Positions 14,283 through 23,202 are shown, counted from the stretch's first letter. The stretch is 26,309 nt of DNA from JBLHRE01 sp047625765 (GCA_047625765.1 JBLHRE010000009.1:1-26309), one strand, 5' to 3'. Numbers and translations: made by a program. Notes: generated by a model from the sequence alone, not told the origin.

Positions 14283-14888
14283 ATGGACGAAGAATTAGAG
14301 AAAATAATAAGAGGAGGGCAGAGCTTATTTCTACAGTATGGCTTAAAAAGCAATACGATGGATGATATTGCTAGACATATTGGGGTATCCAAAAAAACCG
14401 TGTACAAGCACGTGAGCAATAAGGAAGATTTATTGCAAAAGGTGCTCAAGTTTCATTTCACACAAATTAGCGGAGCATTAGACGAAATTTCTGATCAGTC
14501 TGAAAATGCGATAGATGAGTTGTTGAGAATGGACGAATTTATGACGGAATTAGGGAAATCTCAGAATCCTACCTTCTTATACGAAATGCAGAAATTTTAC
14601 CCAGACTCTTGGGCCTTGGTAAAAGGCTGGAGAAGAGATTATATTTTAAAAAGTGTAGTGCGTAATCTGGAGAAAGGAAAGAAAGATGGCTTGTTTAGAA
14701 AGGAATTAAATGCTGAATTGATTGCAATGATTCATTTGCAAACAATAGAAAGCATTACCGATACTTCCGTCTTCCCTATAGATAAATACAATACGGAAGA
14801 AGTGATGCACGAGTACCTTTTATACCACATGCATGGCTTGGTAAACGATAAGGGTTACGACTATTTAAAGACAAGAATTAAATCATAA
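14283..14888 (+). CDS. TetR/AcrR family transcriptional regulator of the efflux operon
   Basis: The 201-residue protein has a TetR DNA-binding domain (about 1-50): FLQYGLKSNTMDDIARHIGV followed by SKKTVYKHVSNKEDLL, where TMDDIARHIGVSKKTVYKHV is the helix-turn-helix. The C-terminal part is a ligand-sensing helical domain without recognisable family features. I start at the ATG at 14283 because the upstream TTG-led extension is unlike any TetR N-terminus and would cross the predicted promoter. The tolC-like gene starts four bases after its stop, so the regulator is the first gene of the operon it presumably represses. A drug or bile-like inducer is likely but unknown. Confidence 0.9.
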   Translation: MDEELEKIIRGGQSLFLQYGLKSNTMDDIARHIGVSKKTVYKHVSNKEDLLQKVLKFHFTQISGALDEISDQSENAIDELLRMDEFMTELGKSQNPTFLYEMQKFYPDSWALVKGWRRDYILKSVVRNLEKGKKDGLFRKELNAELIAMIHLQTIESITDTSVFPIDKYNTEEVMHEYLLYHMHGLVNDKGYDYLKTRIKS

Positions 14889-14892
14889 ATAA

Positions 14893-16218
14893 ATGAAAAA
14901 AGCATTTTTAATTGTTGCATTCATCCCCATTTTGGCTTTCGGTCAGGAGACTTTAAAGCTAAGTTTGGAAGATGCGCAAGCGTATGCCTTAAAGCATTCT
15001 GTTCAGGCAAAAAATGCCGATCAGGATTTGCGTGCTGCTAGTTTGCAGATAAAACAATTAACAGCAAGCGGTTTGCCCCAAGTGTATGCCAGTGCGGGAT
15101 ACCAGAATTTCATAAAGCAACCTGTGCAATTGTTGCCGGGTGAGTTTGCAGGGGGAGAACCTGGGACTTTTGTTCCTATTACTTTTGGAACGGAGCAAAA
15201 CATGTCTGCAGATATTACGGCATCTCAATTGCTTTTTGACGGAAGTTTCTTTGTTGGCTTGAAAGCGGCTAAGACGTATTATAAGTTGGCGCAGAATATT
15301 CAGAAAACTTCTAAAGCAGAACTAAAAGCTACTATTTCGGAATTATATAACGCTGTATTAGTTACCGATGCCTTTGCTAAAAACCAAGAAGCCTTATACC
15401 ACAGTTTTAAAGACTTGGCCTTTGAGTTGACAAGACGCTGGGAAGAAGGAATGATAGAAGAATTTGACAAGGATCAAATGGTTTTGCAAGCAGCAAAATT
15501 CAATAGCCTCTGGAAAAATGCCCAACTGCAAAAAGATATTTCACGTAAAATGCTAAAGCTTTCCATGGGGGTTTCATACGACACCAAATTGGAACTAACC
15601 GAAACTTTAGAAGATGTTATGTCTGGGCAAACTAGCGAACAATTACTAAGCAAAGAACTTTCTGTTGAAGGATCTACCCAGTATCAATTAGCAGAAGGAC
15701 AAATGGATTTGCAAATGCTAAATGTGCGCAAAGAACAATCTACTTTTTTGCCTTCCGTTAACATGTTTCTTTCGCATCAACAAAACGCTTTTGCAAACGA
15801 TTTTGATTTCTTTTCTTCGGATCAGGATTGGTTTGGGAGCACCTTGTTTGGGGTAAACCTGAAATTGCCAATTTTTAATAGTGGTTTGAAATATTTCAAT
15901 ATTCAGGCAGCAAAAGTTGAATATGAAAAATCTAAAAACAATTTCGAACTAGCGCATCAATCTTTGCAAATGCAACAAGAATCAGCAAAGAATACTTATC
16001 TGTTAAAGTTAGATCTGTTTTTAAGTACACAACAATTGATGGCTGTTATAGAACGTGTAAAAGAGACAGCAATCATCAAACACAAAGAAGGATTGATTTC
16101 GAGTACAGAACTAATTACTGTAGTGCAACAGTATAGCCAAACACAAGCATCCTATTTAACGTCATTGCTTGAAATGGTTCAAGCCAAGAACCAATTTGAA
16201 CTTACAATTTTAAAATAA
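14893..16218 (+). CDS. TolC-family outer membrane efflux channel
   Basis: The 441-residue protein begins with a signal peptide (MKKAFLIVAFIPILAFG, cleavage before QE) and then LKLSLEDAQAYALKHSVQAK, the usual start of the first OEP repeat. Long heptad-rich helical stretches (about 40-200 and 240-440) end in SSTELITVVQQYSQTQASYL, typical of the second OEP repeat. Such proteins trimerise into a channel across the outer membrane and periplasm. It is the second gene of the operon, with a 20-base gap to the adaptor gene, and would form the outer part of the tripartite pump. Confidence 0.92.
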   Translation: MKKAFLIVAFIPILAFGQETLKLSLEDAQAYALKHSVQAKNADQDLRAASLQIKQLTASGLPQVYASAGYQNFIKQPVQLLPGEFAGGEPGTFVPITFGTEQNMSADITASQLLFDGSFFVGLKAAKTYYKLAQNIQKTSKAELKATISELYNAVLVTDAFAKNQEALYHSFKDLAFELTRRWEEGMIEEFDKDQMVLQAAKFNSLWKNAQLQKDISRKMLKLSMGVSYDTKLELTETLEDVMSGQTSEQLLSKELSVEGSTQYQLAEGQMDLQMLNVRKEQSTFLPSVNMFLSHQQNAFANDFDFFSSDQDWFGSTLFGVNLKLPIFNSGLKYFNIQAAKVEYEKSKNNFELAHQSLQMQQESAKNTYLLKLDLFLSTQQLMAVIERVKETAIIKHKEGLISSTELITVVQQYSQTQASYLTSLLEMVQAKNQFELTILK

Positions 16219-16238
16219 AGCCTTAATACCGAGATACC

Positions 16239-17303
16239 ATGAAAAAATCAATGATATACAGCTTGGCAATTTTTCTAGTTGCATGTAGCCCAGAACAAAC
16301 ATCGGATGCAAATACTTCTGAGCTTGTGAAAAAACCGGTGATGACAGAAACGGTAATCGTTGCCGTGGAAACAGTAAAGCCTACTTCTTTCGAGCATCAC
16401 TTTAGTGTAGATGGTGTAGTTGAGCCTAAAAAAGAAGCTTACGTTACGGCCGAAGGACAAGGAGGTAGAGTAAAGGGAATTCTAGTTTCTGAAGGTCAAT
16501 ATGTAAATGCAGGAACTGTTTTGGCGAGACTAAACGGAAGTATTGCAGAAAGCCAAATGAAGCAAGCAGAATCCAATTTCGAATTGTCTAAAACCATATT
16601 CGAAAGAACCGAGCGCTTGTGGTTGCAAAACAAAATTGGTTCAGAAATACAATACATGGAAGCAAGGTCGAGATTCGTTGCTGCCGAAAGTGTTATGCAG
16701 GCTGCAAAAGCGCAGTTGGATATGACCATTATTAAAGCGCCTATTTCTGGGATTGTAGACAAGGTAAATCTTAAGATTGGTGAAATGGCTACGGCAATGC
16801 AGCCTTTTGCACATATCGTAAATATGTCTTCATTGTCTGTTGTAGCTGATGTTTCGGAACGTTACAGCAAGAGTTTGAAAAAGGGAGATCATGTAGAAGT
16901 AAACTTTCCTGATTTGGATGTTACCAATGGTAGCAGCATTCGAAGAATTGGAAATGTGATCAATCCACAAAACCGATCATTCGAAATTGAAGTGGGAATT
17001 TCTACCACAATTCAAGGTTTGAAACCAAATGCTTTGGCGAAGTTAAAAGTGAGTGATTTTGAAACTAAAACGGCACTAGTTGTCCCTTCAAATGCCATAC
17101 AGCAAGATGCAGAAGGCGACTTTGTGTTTACAGCTAAAAAATCGGGTAAAGCATTGCTGGCAAACAAGGTGTATGTAAAAGTGAGTAGAACCAACGATCA
17201 AAATCAAAGTATGATTGCTTCTGGTTTGGTAGAAGGTGATGTTGTAGTAACCAAAGGATATAACCTATTGACAAAAGGTTCTGAGATTCGCCTTTCTAAA
17301 TAA
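16239..17303 (+). CDS. RND efflux periplasmic adaptor (membrane fusion lipoprotein)
   Basis: The signal sequence MKKSMIYSLAIFLVACSPEQ ends in a lipobox (LVAC, Cys16), so the mature protein is a lipoprotein. The adaptor pattern follows: first beta-barrel and lipoyl half (FEHHFSVDGVVEPKKEAYVT, GRVKGILVSEGQYVNAGTVL), an alpha-helical hairpin (about 100-155), second lipoyl half (IIKAPISGIVDKVNLKIGE), beta-barrel (LSVVADVSERYSKSLKKGD) and a membrane-proximal domain. These proteins bridge the RND pump and the TolC-type channel. The gene lies between both, with 20-base gaps on each side, and is probably co-translated at similar levels. Confidence 0.93.
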   Translation: MKKSMIYSLAIFLVACSPEQTSDANTSELVKKPVMTETVIVAVETVKPTSFEHHFSVDGVVEPKKEAYVTAEGQGGRVKGILVSEGQYVNAGTVLARLNGSIAESQMKQAESNFELSKTIFERTERLWLQNKIGSEIQYMEARSRFVAAESVMQAAKAQLDMTIIKAPISGIVDKVNLKIGEMATAMQPFAHIVNMSSLSVVADVSERYSKSLKKGDHVEVNFPDLDVTNGSSIRRIGNVINPQNRSFEIEVGISTTIQGLKPNALAKLKVSDFETKTALVVPSNAIQQDAEGDFVFTAKKSGKALLANKVYVKVSRTNDQNQSMIASGLVEGDVVVTKGYNLLTKGSEIRLSK

Positions 17304-17323
17304 TAGCTTAAAGAAGAATAACG

Positions 17324-20300
17324 ATGGAAAAACCAACAAAAAAGAACTTTAAGCTGACCAACCTTGCGCTTGCAAATAGCACAAGTGTGTTTATCTTATT
17401 GTTTATGATTCTGTTTTTGGGATTGAGCAGTTACATGCAAATGCCCAAAGAATTGTTCCCGGAAATTAAGATTCCAACAATCTATGTAAGTACTCCTTAC
17501 CCTGGTAACTCGCCAGAAGATATCGAAAACTTGGTAACGCGTCCCTTAGAGCAAGAAATTCAATCAATCAAGGGGATTAAGAACCTGAAATCAACCTCTA
17601 TTCAAGACTATTCGGCAGTAATTGTAGAATTTAATACCGATGTTGAAGTTTCTGAAGTATTGCAAGAAGTTAAGGATGCAGTTGATAAAGCCAAGGGTGA
17701 CTTACCGACTGACTTGCCCACAGACCCTAATGTTTCTGAAATCGATTTCTCGGCCATGCCAATTCTAAACATCAACCTTTCGGGAGATTTTAGTATTGAC
17801 AATTTGAAGGGATATGCAGAGATGCTTCAAGATAAAATTGAAACCATTTCACAAATCAACAAAGTAGAGCTGAAAGGGACTTTAGAGAAAGAAGTAAAAA
17901 TCAATGTGGATTTGTTCAAGATGGAACAGAGTCAGATTAGTTTTAGAGACATAGAGTCTGCTGTTGCCAACGAAAACCTATCCATGGCAGGTGGTGAAGT
18001 TACTATGGAGGGTTCTAGACGATCTATCCGAATAAAAGGCGAGTTTGACGAAGCCGAAGACATGCAAGACATTATTGTGAAGCATGAAAAAGGCAATATT
18101 GTATACCTGCGCGATATCGCAGCAGTGGTAGATGGATACAAGGATGCCAACTCTTATGCACGTTTGGATGGTTTTCCTGTAGTATCGCTAGATGTGATCA
18201 AAAAATCGGGAGAAAACTTATTGGAAGCAACAGATCAAATCAATGTGATATTGGCTGAGGCAAAACTAAATACCTTACCACAAAATCTTAAAATAACCAT
18301 TACAAACGATCAGTCTGAACAGACAAGAGCACAGGTAAAAAACCTAGAAAACTCGATTATTTCTGGGGTGATTTTGGTAGTAGTTGTTTTGCTTTTCTTC
18401 TTAGGATTAAGAAATGCATTGTTCGTAGGACTGGCCATTCCAATGTCTATGTTCCTATCCTTTTTGGTCTTAAGTGCCATGGGAGTTTCCATTAACATGG
18501 TAGTGTTGTTTGGATTGATTTTGGCACTGGGGATGTTGGTGGATAACGGAATTGTGGTTATCGAAAATATTTACCGACTCTACGAAGAAGAGGGTCTTAC
18601 GGTAATGGAAGCCTGTAAGCAAGGGGTTGGTGAAGTTGCAGTACCTATTATTGCATCTACCGCTACAACCTTGGCGGCATTCTTTCCATTGTTATTCTGG
18701 AACGATTTGATGGGCGAGTTTATGAAGTACATCCCTATGACCTTGATCATTGTATTGACTTCTTCTCTTGTGGTAGCTTTGGTTATCAATCCAGTGGTGG
18801 CGCTTACTTTCTTAAAACCGCAATCAGAAAAGAAAATGGACAAACGAAAGTTGTTAATGATGCTAATCATCTTTGCTGTATTGGCTGCAGTTTTCCATGC
18901 AATTACTTGGGTTTCCTTAGGTAATGTCATGATTATCGTTTTCTTTTTAACACTAATGAATGTGTTCTTGTTTAAACCAGGAGCCAAATATTTCCAAAGT
19001 GTAACCTTGGTGAAATTAGAAAACGGATACTTGAAAGTTTTAAAAAGCGTAATGAAAGGGTTTAGACCTGTTTATTATGTGATAGGAATGTTGATTCTGT
19101 TAATTGCCTCTTTCATCATCTTTGGAATGAGCAAACCAACGGTAGAATTTTTCCCGGTAAACGAGCCCAAGTATGTCAATATTTTTGTGGAATCTCCTGT
19201 AGGGTCAGATATTCTGTATACCGACTCTTTGACCCAAATTATTGAGAAGAGATTAGAAAATATATTGGAAGAAGATGCAGCAATTGTAAAATCTGTGGTT
19301 TCTAATGTTGGTGCTGGAACATCTGATCCTAGTGAAGGTCCAAGCATGGGAGATACACCTAACAAGGCTCGAATTCAAATTAGTTTTGTAGAATACGAGC
19401 ACAGAGGTGGCGCAAGTACTTCTGCAGTTTTGGCGAAAATAAGTAGGGACTTAGGGAATATTCCGGGTGTTAAAATTTCGGCAGAAAAAAACAACGAAGG
19501 GCCGCCAGTGGGTAAACCGATCAACTTGGAAATTGCAGGAGAAAACCTGCAAATGCTTTTAGGTCTATCAGAACAGATTCAGTTACGCGTAGCAGAATCG
19601 GGTATCGAAGGCATCGAAGGTTTGAAAATGGACATGGAGTTGGGTAAGCCAGAATTGACACTGGACATCGACCGTACCAAAGCGAGAAGATTGGGTCTTT
19701 CTACTATGCAAATTGCAGGGACTATTCGTACCGCATTGTTTGGAAAAGAGATTTCGACATTTAAAGATGGAGAGGACGATTATCCTGTGCAGTTGCGCTT
19801 AGATAAATCGTACAGAAATAGTATCTCTGCCTTGATGAACCAGAAAATCACCTTTAGAGATCCTAGCAATGGTAAGATTGCGCAAGTGCCAATTTCGGCT
19901 GTCTCTACTTACACTTATTCTAGTTCTTATGGCTCTATCAAAAGAAAGGACCTGGATCGTGTTATCACCCTTTTCTCTAATGTAATAGAAGGATACAATG
20001 CCAACGAAATCAATGTAAAATTGAAAGAGTTGATGGCCGATTTTAATGTGCCAGAATCCTACACTTACAAATTTACAGGAGAGCAAGAAGAGCAGGAAAA
20101 AACCATGAATTTCTTGATGACAGCCTTGATTATGGCTATTGCTTTAATCGCATTAATTTTGGTAACGCAGTTCAATTCCATTGTCAAGCCCCTAATTATT
20201 ATTGCTTCGGTAGTCTTTAGTACCATTGGAGTGTTCTTAGGTTTAACCATTTTTAAGATGGACTTTGTAATTATTATGACCGGAATTGGTATTGTTTCGC

Positions 20301-20734
20301 TGGCAGGTATTGTGGTAAACAATGCCATTGTGTTGATTGACTATATCGAATTGATTAAGCTGAGAAAAAGAGGAGAGCTTGGCTTAGCAGAAGAGCAGAT
20401 TTTACCCGCCTACGAAATTGTAAATGCAGTAATAGAAGGCGGTAAAACGCGTTTGCGTCCTGTGTTGTTAACGGCTATTACAACCATTCTTGGTTTGTTG
20501 CCTATGGCCACAGGCATGAATATCGATTTTGGCGGCTTGATAGCTTCCTTCAGCCCTAATATTTATTTTGGAGGAGACAATGCCTCGTTTTGGGGGCCAA
20601 TGGCTTGGACCGTAATTTTTGGATTGACCTTTGCCACTTTCCTAACCCTAGTGATGGTTCCTGTAATGTATATCATTACAGAGAAATTGCGCATTAGGAG
20701 CTATAATCGGAAGATGCGGAAAATAAAATCTTAA
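17324..20734 (+). CDS. RND multidrug efflux permease (HAE-1 type)
   Basis: The 1136-residue inner-membrane transporter shows the duplicated RND plan: a first TM helix (20-42), a large porter/docking loop, the TM2-TM6 block (about 340-500), a second periplasmic domain, and the final TM block (about 920-1130). Proton-relay positions differ from AcrB: D407 is present in LVDNGIVVIENIY, but position 408 is Asn, and the TM10 site reads VNNAI (N999, N1000) where AcrB has a lysine. This variant is common among HAE-1 pumps. Between TM6 and TM7 there are two extra hydrophobic segments (about 508-555), so the protein is longer than AcrB. A strong terminator follows the stop. Confidence 0.93.
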   Translation: MEKPTKKNFKLTNLALANSTSVFILLFMILFLGLSSYMQMPKELFPEIKIPTIYVSTPYPGNSPEDIENLVTRPLEQEIQSIKGIKNLKSTSIQDYSAVIVEFNTDVEVSEVLQEVKDAVDKAKGDLPTDLPTDPNVSEIDFSAMPILNINLSGDFSIDNLKGYAEMLQDKIETISQINKVELKGTLEKEVKINVDLFKMEQSQISFRDIESAVANENLSMAGGEVTMEGSRRSIRIKGEFDEAEDMQDIIVKHEKGNIVYLRDIAAVVDGYKDANSYARLDGFPVVSLDVIKKSGENLLEATDQINVILAEAKLNTLPQNLKITITNDQSEQTRAQVKNLENSIISGVILVVVVLLFFLGLRNALFVGLAIPMSMFLSFLVLSAMGVSINMVVLFGLILALGMLVDNGIVVIENIYRLYEEEGLTVMEACKQGVGEVAVPIIASTATTLAAFFPLLFWNDLMGEFMKYIPMTLIIVLTSSLVVALVINPVVALTFLKPQSEKKMDKRKLLMMLIIFAVLAAVFHAITWVSLGNVMIIVFFLTLMNVFLFKPGAKYFQSVTLVKLENGYLKVLKSVMKGFRPVYYVIGMLILLIASFIIFGMSKPTVEFFPVNEPKYVNIFVESPVGSDILYTDSLTQIIEKRLENILEEDAAIVKSVVSNVGAGTSDPSEGPSMGDTPNKARIQISFVEYEHRGGASTSAVLAKISRDLGNIPGVKISAEKNNEGPPVGKPINLEIAGENLQMLLGLSEQIQLRVAESGIEGIEGLKMDMELGKPELTLDIDRTKARRLGLSTMQIAGTIRTALFGKEISTFKDGEDDYPVQLRLDKSYRNSISALMNQKITFRDPSNGKIAQVPISAVSTYTYSSSYGSIKRKDLDRVITLFSNVIEGYNANEINVKLKELMADFNVPESYTYKFTGEQEEQEKTMNFLMTALIMAIALIALILVTQFNSIVKPLIIIASVVFSTIGVFLGLTIFKMDFVIIMTGIGIVSLAGIVVNNAIVLIDYIELIKLRKRGELGLAEEQILPAYEIVNAVIEGGKTRLRPVLLTAITTILGLLPMATGMNIDFGGLIASFSPNIYFGGDNASFWGPMAWTVIFGLTFATFLTLVMVPVMYIITEKLRIRSYNRKMRKIKS

Positions 20735-20750
20735 ATGGATGTAACATTGC

Positions 20751-20784
20751 AAAAGGGCCGAATGGAAACATTCGGCCCTTTTTT
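20751..20784 (+). terminator. Intrinsic terminator of the efflux operon
   Basis: A perfect 14-bp stem (20751-20764 with 20769-20782), a GAAA tetraloop and a run of T (20779-20784) form a classic rho-independent terminator 17 bases after the RND stop. The A tract at the other end would also let it work on the minus strand for the SDR operon. Confidence 0.92.
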
Positions 20785-20811
20785 CTAGCTATAGGTTAAA
20801 TCACCTACCTC

Positions 20812-20837
20812 GGTCATCCTGAATTTATTTCAGGACC
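20812..20837. repeat. REP-like hairpin (CCTGAA/TTCAGG core)
   Basis: CCTGAA (20818-20823) pairs with TTCAGG (20829-20834) around a TTTAT loop, flanked by GGTC and GACC at the two edges. The pattern GTCATCCTGAA..TTCAGG resembles a short intergenic repeat I have seen in many genomes, but only one copy is in this window. Confidence 0.4.
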
Positions 20838-21006
20838 TATTAATTAACGGATTTGGCTGTTACATGCTTAAAAATTTAGAAACTAGTTTGGAACAAAGAC
20901 GCTGTCCAAGAGAGGAAATTGGCACATTGAGAGGAGTCAGAATGTGGCACTTTATCTAGTAATAGCACCTAAATGTTTTTATTGCCATTTGCGAATTTCA
21001 AAGGAT

Positions 21007-21040
21007 AGATCCTGTCCCGATAGCTATCGGGATAGGATCT
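21007..21040. repeat. 34-bp palindrome with CCCGAT/ATCGGG core
   Basis: Arms 21007-21023 and 21024-21040 pair at 16 of 17 positions; the remaining pair (21014, 21033) is a G-T wobble on the plus strand. The core CCCGATAGCTATCGGG is typical of abundant palindromic repeats in Bacteroidota intergenic DNA. It could also act as the transcript end of the SDR operon, but there is no T tract on either side. Confidence 0.7.
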
Positions 21041-21103
21041 GTACGCTAGTTGCAACTAAGTTTTAACTGACAAATTGCTAATGCAGAATAGAACGAGACT
21101 CCT

Positions 21104-21961
21104 TTAAGCCTTAAACTCTCTTCGCCAGTAATCAAGACTGCCATTTACTGGCCTACCTAAAAGCTCTTCCATTTTACTTGGGTCGCCAATATTATTGTTA
21201 GATAATAATTGGTATTGCGTTTTTGAAATAAAAAGCTTCAATAAAGGGGAAACGAAATAAAAGAATTTATCAAAAGCCTTTTTTGGAACAGGTATAAGTA
21301 GTAAGAATCGGTTGAGTAGCTTAAATAACTTTCTTACTGTTATTACATCCTTACCAACAGCCTCTATCACTTTAGGTGCAAAATCTACAAGGCAAAGCTC
21401 AGACACCAATTCTGCCAAATCATTTTGCAACACAGGTTGTAGTTGAATGTGGAAGTTTGATTTAGGAAAAGGGAGTGTGTTTAGAAAGAAAAGACATAGC
21501 ACACGGGTATTTCGTAACTGTTTCACCATAGCAGAGTTTGGACTGCAGATTACCGAAGGTTTAACAATAAAAGTATTCGCTTCTTGCAGAAGCAATTCAT
21601 CGGCTCTTCCTTTGCTTTCGAAATAGAGAAATGGAGAATTTAAAGCTGCGCCAATAGCCGATATTTGAATAATTCTAGGTTGCCCGATACTTCCTCTGTT
21701 TATACAAATAAGTCTTGCTAAATCAACATGAGCCTTTTCAAAGGAGGCTGTTTTGGTCTCATTGATAATCCCAACACAATTGATAAGGATGTCCAGTTCT
21801 CCTAAAACGGACCAATTATCACTAAAAGGATCAAATAAGAAATGGCCTTTCCTTTTGGTTCTCGAACAAGCAATAATAGTTGCTTTATCAAAGTCCTTAG
21901 AAAGTTGTTTTGAAATAAAAGAGCCAACAAGTCCAGTTGCTCCCAAAATAGCGATACGCAT
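21104..21961 (-). CDS. Atypical SDR / NAD(P)-binding protein (NDUFA9-like group)
   Basis: The 285-residue protein opens with a Rossmann dinucleotide site (MRIAILGATGLVGSFI), followed by CSRTKRKG, LDILINCVGI and IIQISAIGA. A YFESK segment (YxxxK) takes the place of the SDR catalytic pair. The pattern of a short GATGxVG site, ILINCVG and FIVKPSVI is typical of extended, atypical SDRs such as NDUFA9-like or nucleoside-diphosphate-sugar epimerase relatives. The last 100 residues are hydrophobic and may contact membrane. The gene starts 36 bases after the rnhA stop on the same strand, but the known neighbours give no pathway hint, so substrate and reaction are open. Confidence 0.7.
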   Translation of the reverse strand: MRIAILGATGLVGSFISKQLSKDFDKATIIACSRTKRKGHFLFDPFSDNWSVLGELDILINCVGIINETKTASFEKAHVDLARLICINRGSIGQPRIIQISAIGAALNSPFLYFESKGRADELLLQEANTFIVKPSVICSPNSAMVKQLRNTRVLCLFFLNTLPFPKSNFHIQLQPVLQNDLAELVSELCLVDFAPKVIEAVGKDVITVRKLFKLLNRFLLLIPVPKKAFDKFFYFVSPLLKLFISKTQYQLLSNNNIGDPSKMEELLGRPVNGSLDYWRREFKA

Positions 21962-21997
21962 AGCTTTGGAATTCTGTTATAAAGCTAAGAAATCAAA

Positions 21998-22456
21998 CTA
22001 TATTAAAGAGTTTTCGTAGCCAACATCTTTTAATTGGTCATTGCTTTCTGCTGCATTTACCGCAAGGACATCGCATCGTTCGTTTTGTGGATGGTTGTTA
22101 TGACCTTTTACCCATTGAAATTTAACCTGATGTAGGCGGTATATTTTCAAAAAACGCTGCCAGAGATCTGGGTTTTTCTTCCCTTTAAAACTTTTCTTCT
22201 CCCAGCCAAAAACCCATTTTTTATCAACAGAGTCTATCACGTATTTAGAGTCAGAGACCACTAAAACATTTTGGCTCGAGGCTTTAAGGGCTTCTAAGCC
22301 AATAATAACAGCCAAAAGCTCCATTCTGTTATTGGTGGTTAATTGATACCCTTGCGAGAGCTCTTTACGGTGCTGACCAGACTCTAAGACTATTCCGTAG
22401 CCGCCTGGGCCCGGATTTCCTTTGGCAGAGCCATCGGTGTATAGTTTTATAAGCAT
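21998..22456 (-). CDS. rnhA: Ribonuclease HI
   Basis: RNase HI cuts the RNA strand of RNA-DNA hybrids such as R-loops and Okazaki primers. All catalytic residues are visible in the 152-residue protein: D8 (YTDGSAKGNPGPGGYG), E46 (NNRMELLAV), D69 (VVSDSKYVID), H119 (WVKGHNNHPQNERCD) and D129. The basic handle region (WEKKSFKGKKNPDLW) is present, so it is the longer bacterial RNase HI form. It starts three bases after the purN stop, so the two are one transcription unit. Confidence 0.95.
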   Translation of the reverse strand: MLIKLYTDGSAKGNPGPGGYGIVLESGQHRKELSQGYQLTTNNRMELLAVIIGLEALKASSQNVLVVSDSKYVIDSVDKKWVFGWEKKSFKGKKNPDLWQRFLKIYRLHQVKFQWVKGHNNHPQNERCDVLAVNAAESNDQLKDVGYENSLI

Positions 22457-22459
22457 AGA

Positions 22460-23029
22460 TTAGTCCAACTCCATCATAAGGGATTCGATAATTCCAGGGT
22501 AATGTCTATGTTCTAACTCCTGAATCATCCCACAAATATCTAAAGGTTCGTCCTCTGGAGCAAGTTCAATAGATTCTTGGAAAATGATATCTCCCTCATC
22601 ATATTCATTATTTACATAATGAATTGTGATTCCCGTTTCCTCTTCTTCATTTTCGTGAACCGCATTGTGTACATTCATTCCATACATGCCTTCTCCGCCA
22701 TAATCTGGCAAAAGGGCAGGATGAATGTTGATAATACGATCTTCAAAAGCATCAATGATGTCAGAAGGGATACGTTTTAGGAATCCAGCCAAGACAATAA
22801 AATCGATGCGCTGCTGTTTCAATTTATTTAACACCGTTCCGTCAATCAATTGTTCAGAATTGAAGACAAAACTGGGTATTAATAATCGTTTAGTGCGATC
22901 AATAACCTTAGAGTTTGGCTTGTTGCTTAATACTAATCCAACCTCAATATTTTGAGAATCTTGGAAGTGTTTACAGATAACTTCGGTGTTTGAACCGGAA
23001 CCTGAAGCGAAAATGGCAATACGTTTCAT
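22460..23029 (-). CDS. purN: Phosphoribosylglycinamide formyltransferase
   Basis: PurN transfers a formyl group from 10-formyltetrahydrofolate to GAR in purine synthesis. The 189-residue sequence has the N-terminal phosphate-binding motif ASGSGSN, folate-site residues in VLAGFLKRIP, the catalytic N101 and H103 in INIHPALLPDYGG, and D144 in EYDEGDIIFQ. These correspond to the N106/H108/D144 triad known in E. coli. It begins at the ATG at 23029, directly after TTTTTGCA, so the leader must be very short or absent. It heads an operon with rnhA and probably the SDR gene, divergent from acpP. Confidence 0.95.
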   Translation of the reverse strand: MKRIAIFASGSGSNTEVICKHFQDSQNIEVGLVLSNKPNSKVIDRTKRLLIPSFVFNSEQLIDGTVLNKLKQQRIDFIVLAGFLKRIPSDIIDAFEDRIINIHPALLPDYGGEGMYGMNVHNAVHENEEEETGITIHYVNNEYDEGDIIFQESIELAPEDEPLDICGMIQELEHRHYPGIIESLMMELD

Positions 23030-23142
23030 TGCAAAAATTAGACAATCTTAATATCGGCTAAAGTACTATTCTCCTATGAATAAATGGGTTAAGTGCCTTA
23101 TAAAAATAATATTTCATAGAAATATTGCCACTGAAAAAATTG

Positions 23143-23173
23143 TTGTCTATATTTCGATAAATTTTTTTCTTTG
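23143..23173 (+). promoter_or_regulatory. Putative promoter of the acpP-fabF-rnc operon
   Basis: TTG at 23143-23145, exactly 20 bases, then TTTCTTTG at 23166-23173, which keeps the TTTG half of the -7 box. The predicted start near 23178 leaves a leader of about 25 bases before the acpP ATG. The intergenic region is very AT-rich. Confidence 0.5.
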
Positions 23174-23202
23174 CAGAGTTATAAACGAAAACGATAAAAG
23201 TC

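Larger units (their letters stand above)
20785..21103. other. Intergenic region with two REP-like palindromes
   Basis: This is the gap between the efflux operon terminator and the SDR gene. It has no plausible gene. It holds an imperfect hairpin at 20812-20837 and a 34-bp near-perfect palindrome at 21007-21040, both described separately. A 12-bp palindrome TAGTTGCAACTA lies at 21047-21058. The stretch 20850-21000 shows nothing I can recognise. Confidence 0.6.

Noticed and set aside
18580..18987. 135-residue minus-strand open frame inside the RND gene, and other long opposite-strand frames in the window
   Set aside because: Such frames mirror hydrophobic codons of the real genes, have no independent motifs and lie fully inside conserved coding sequence.
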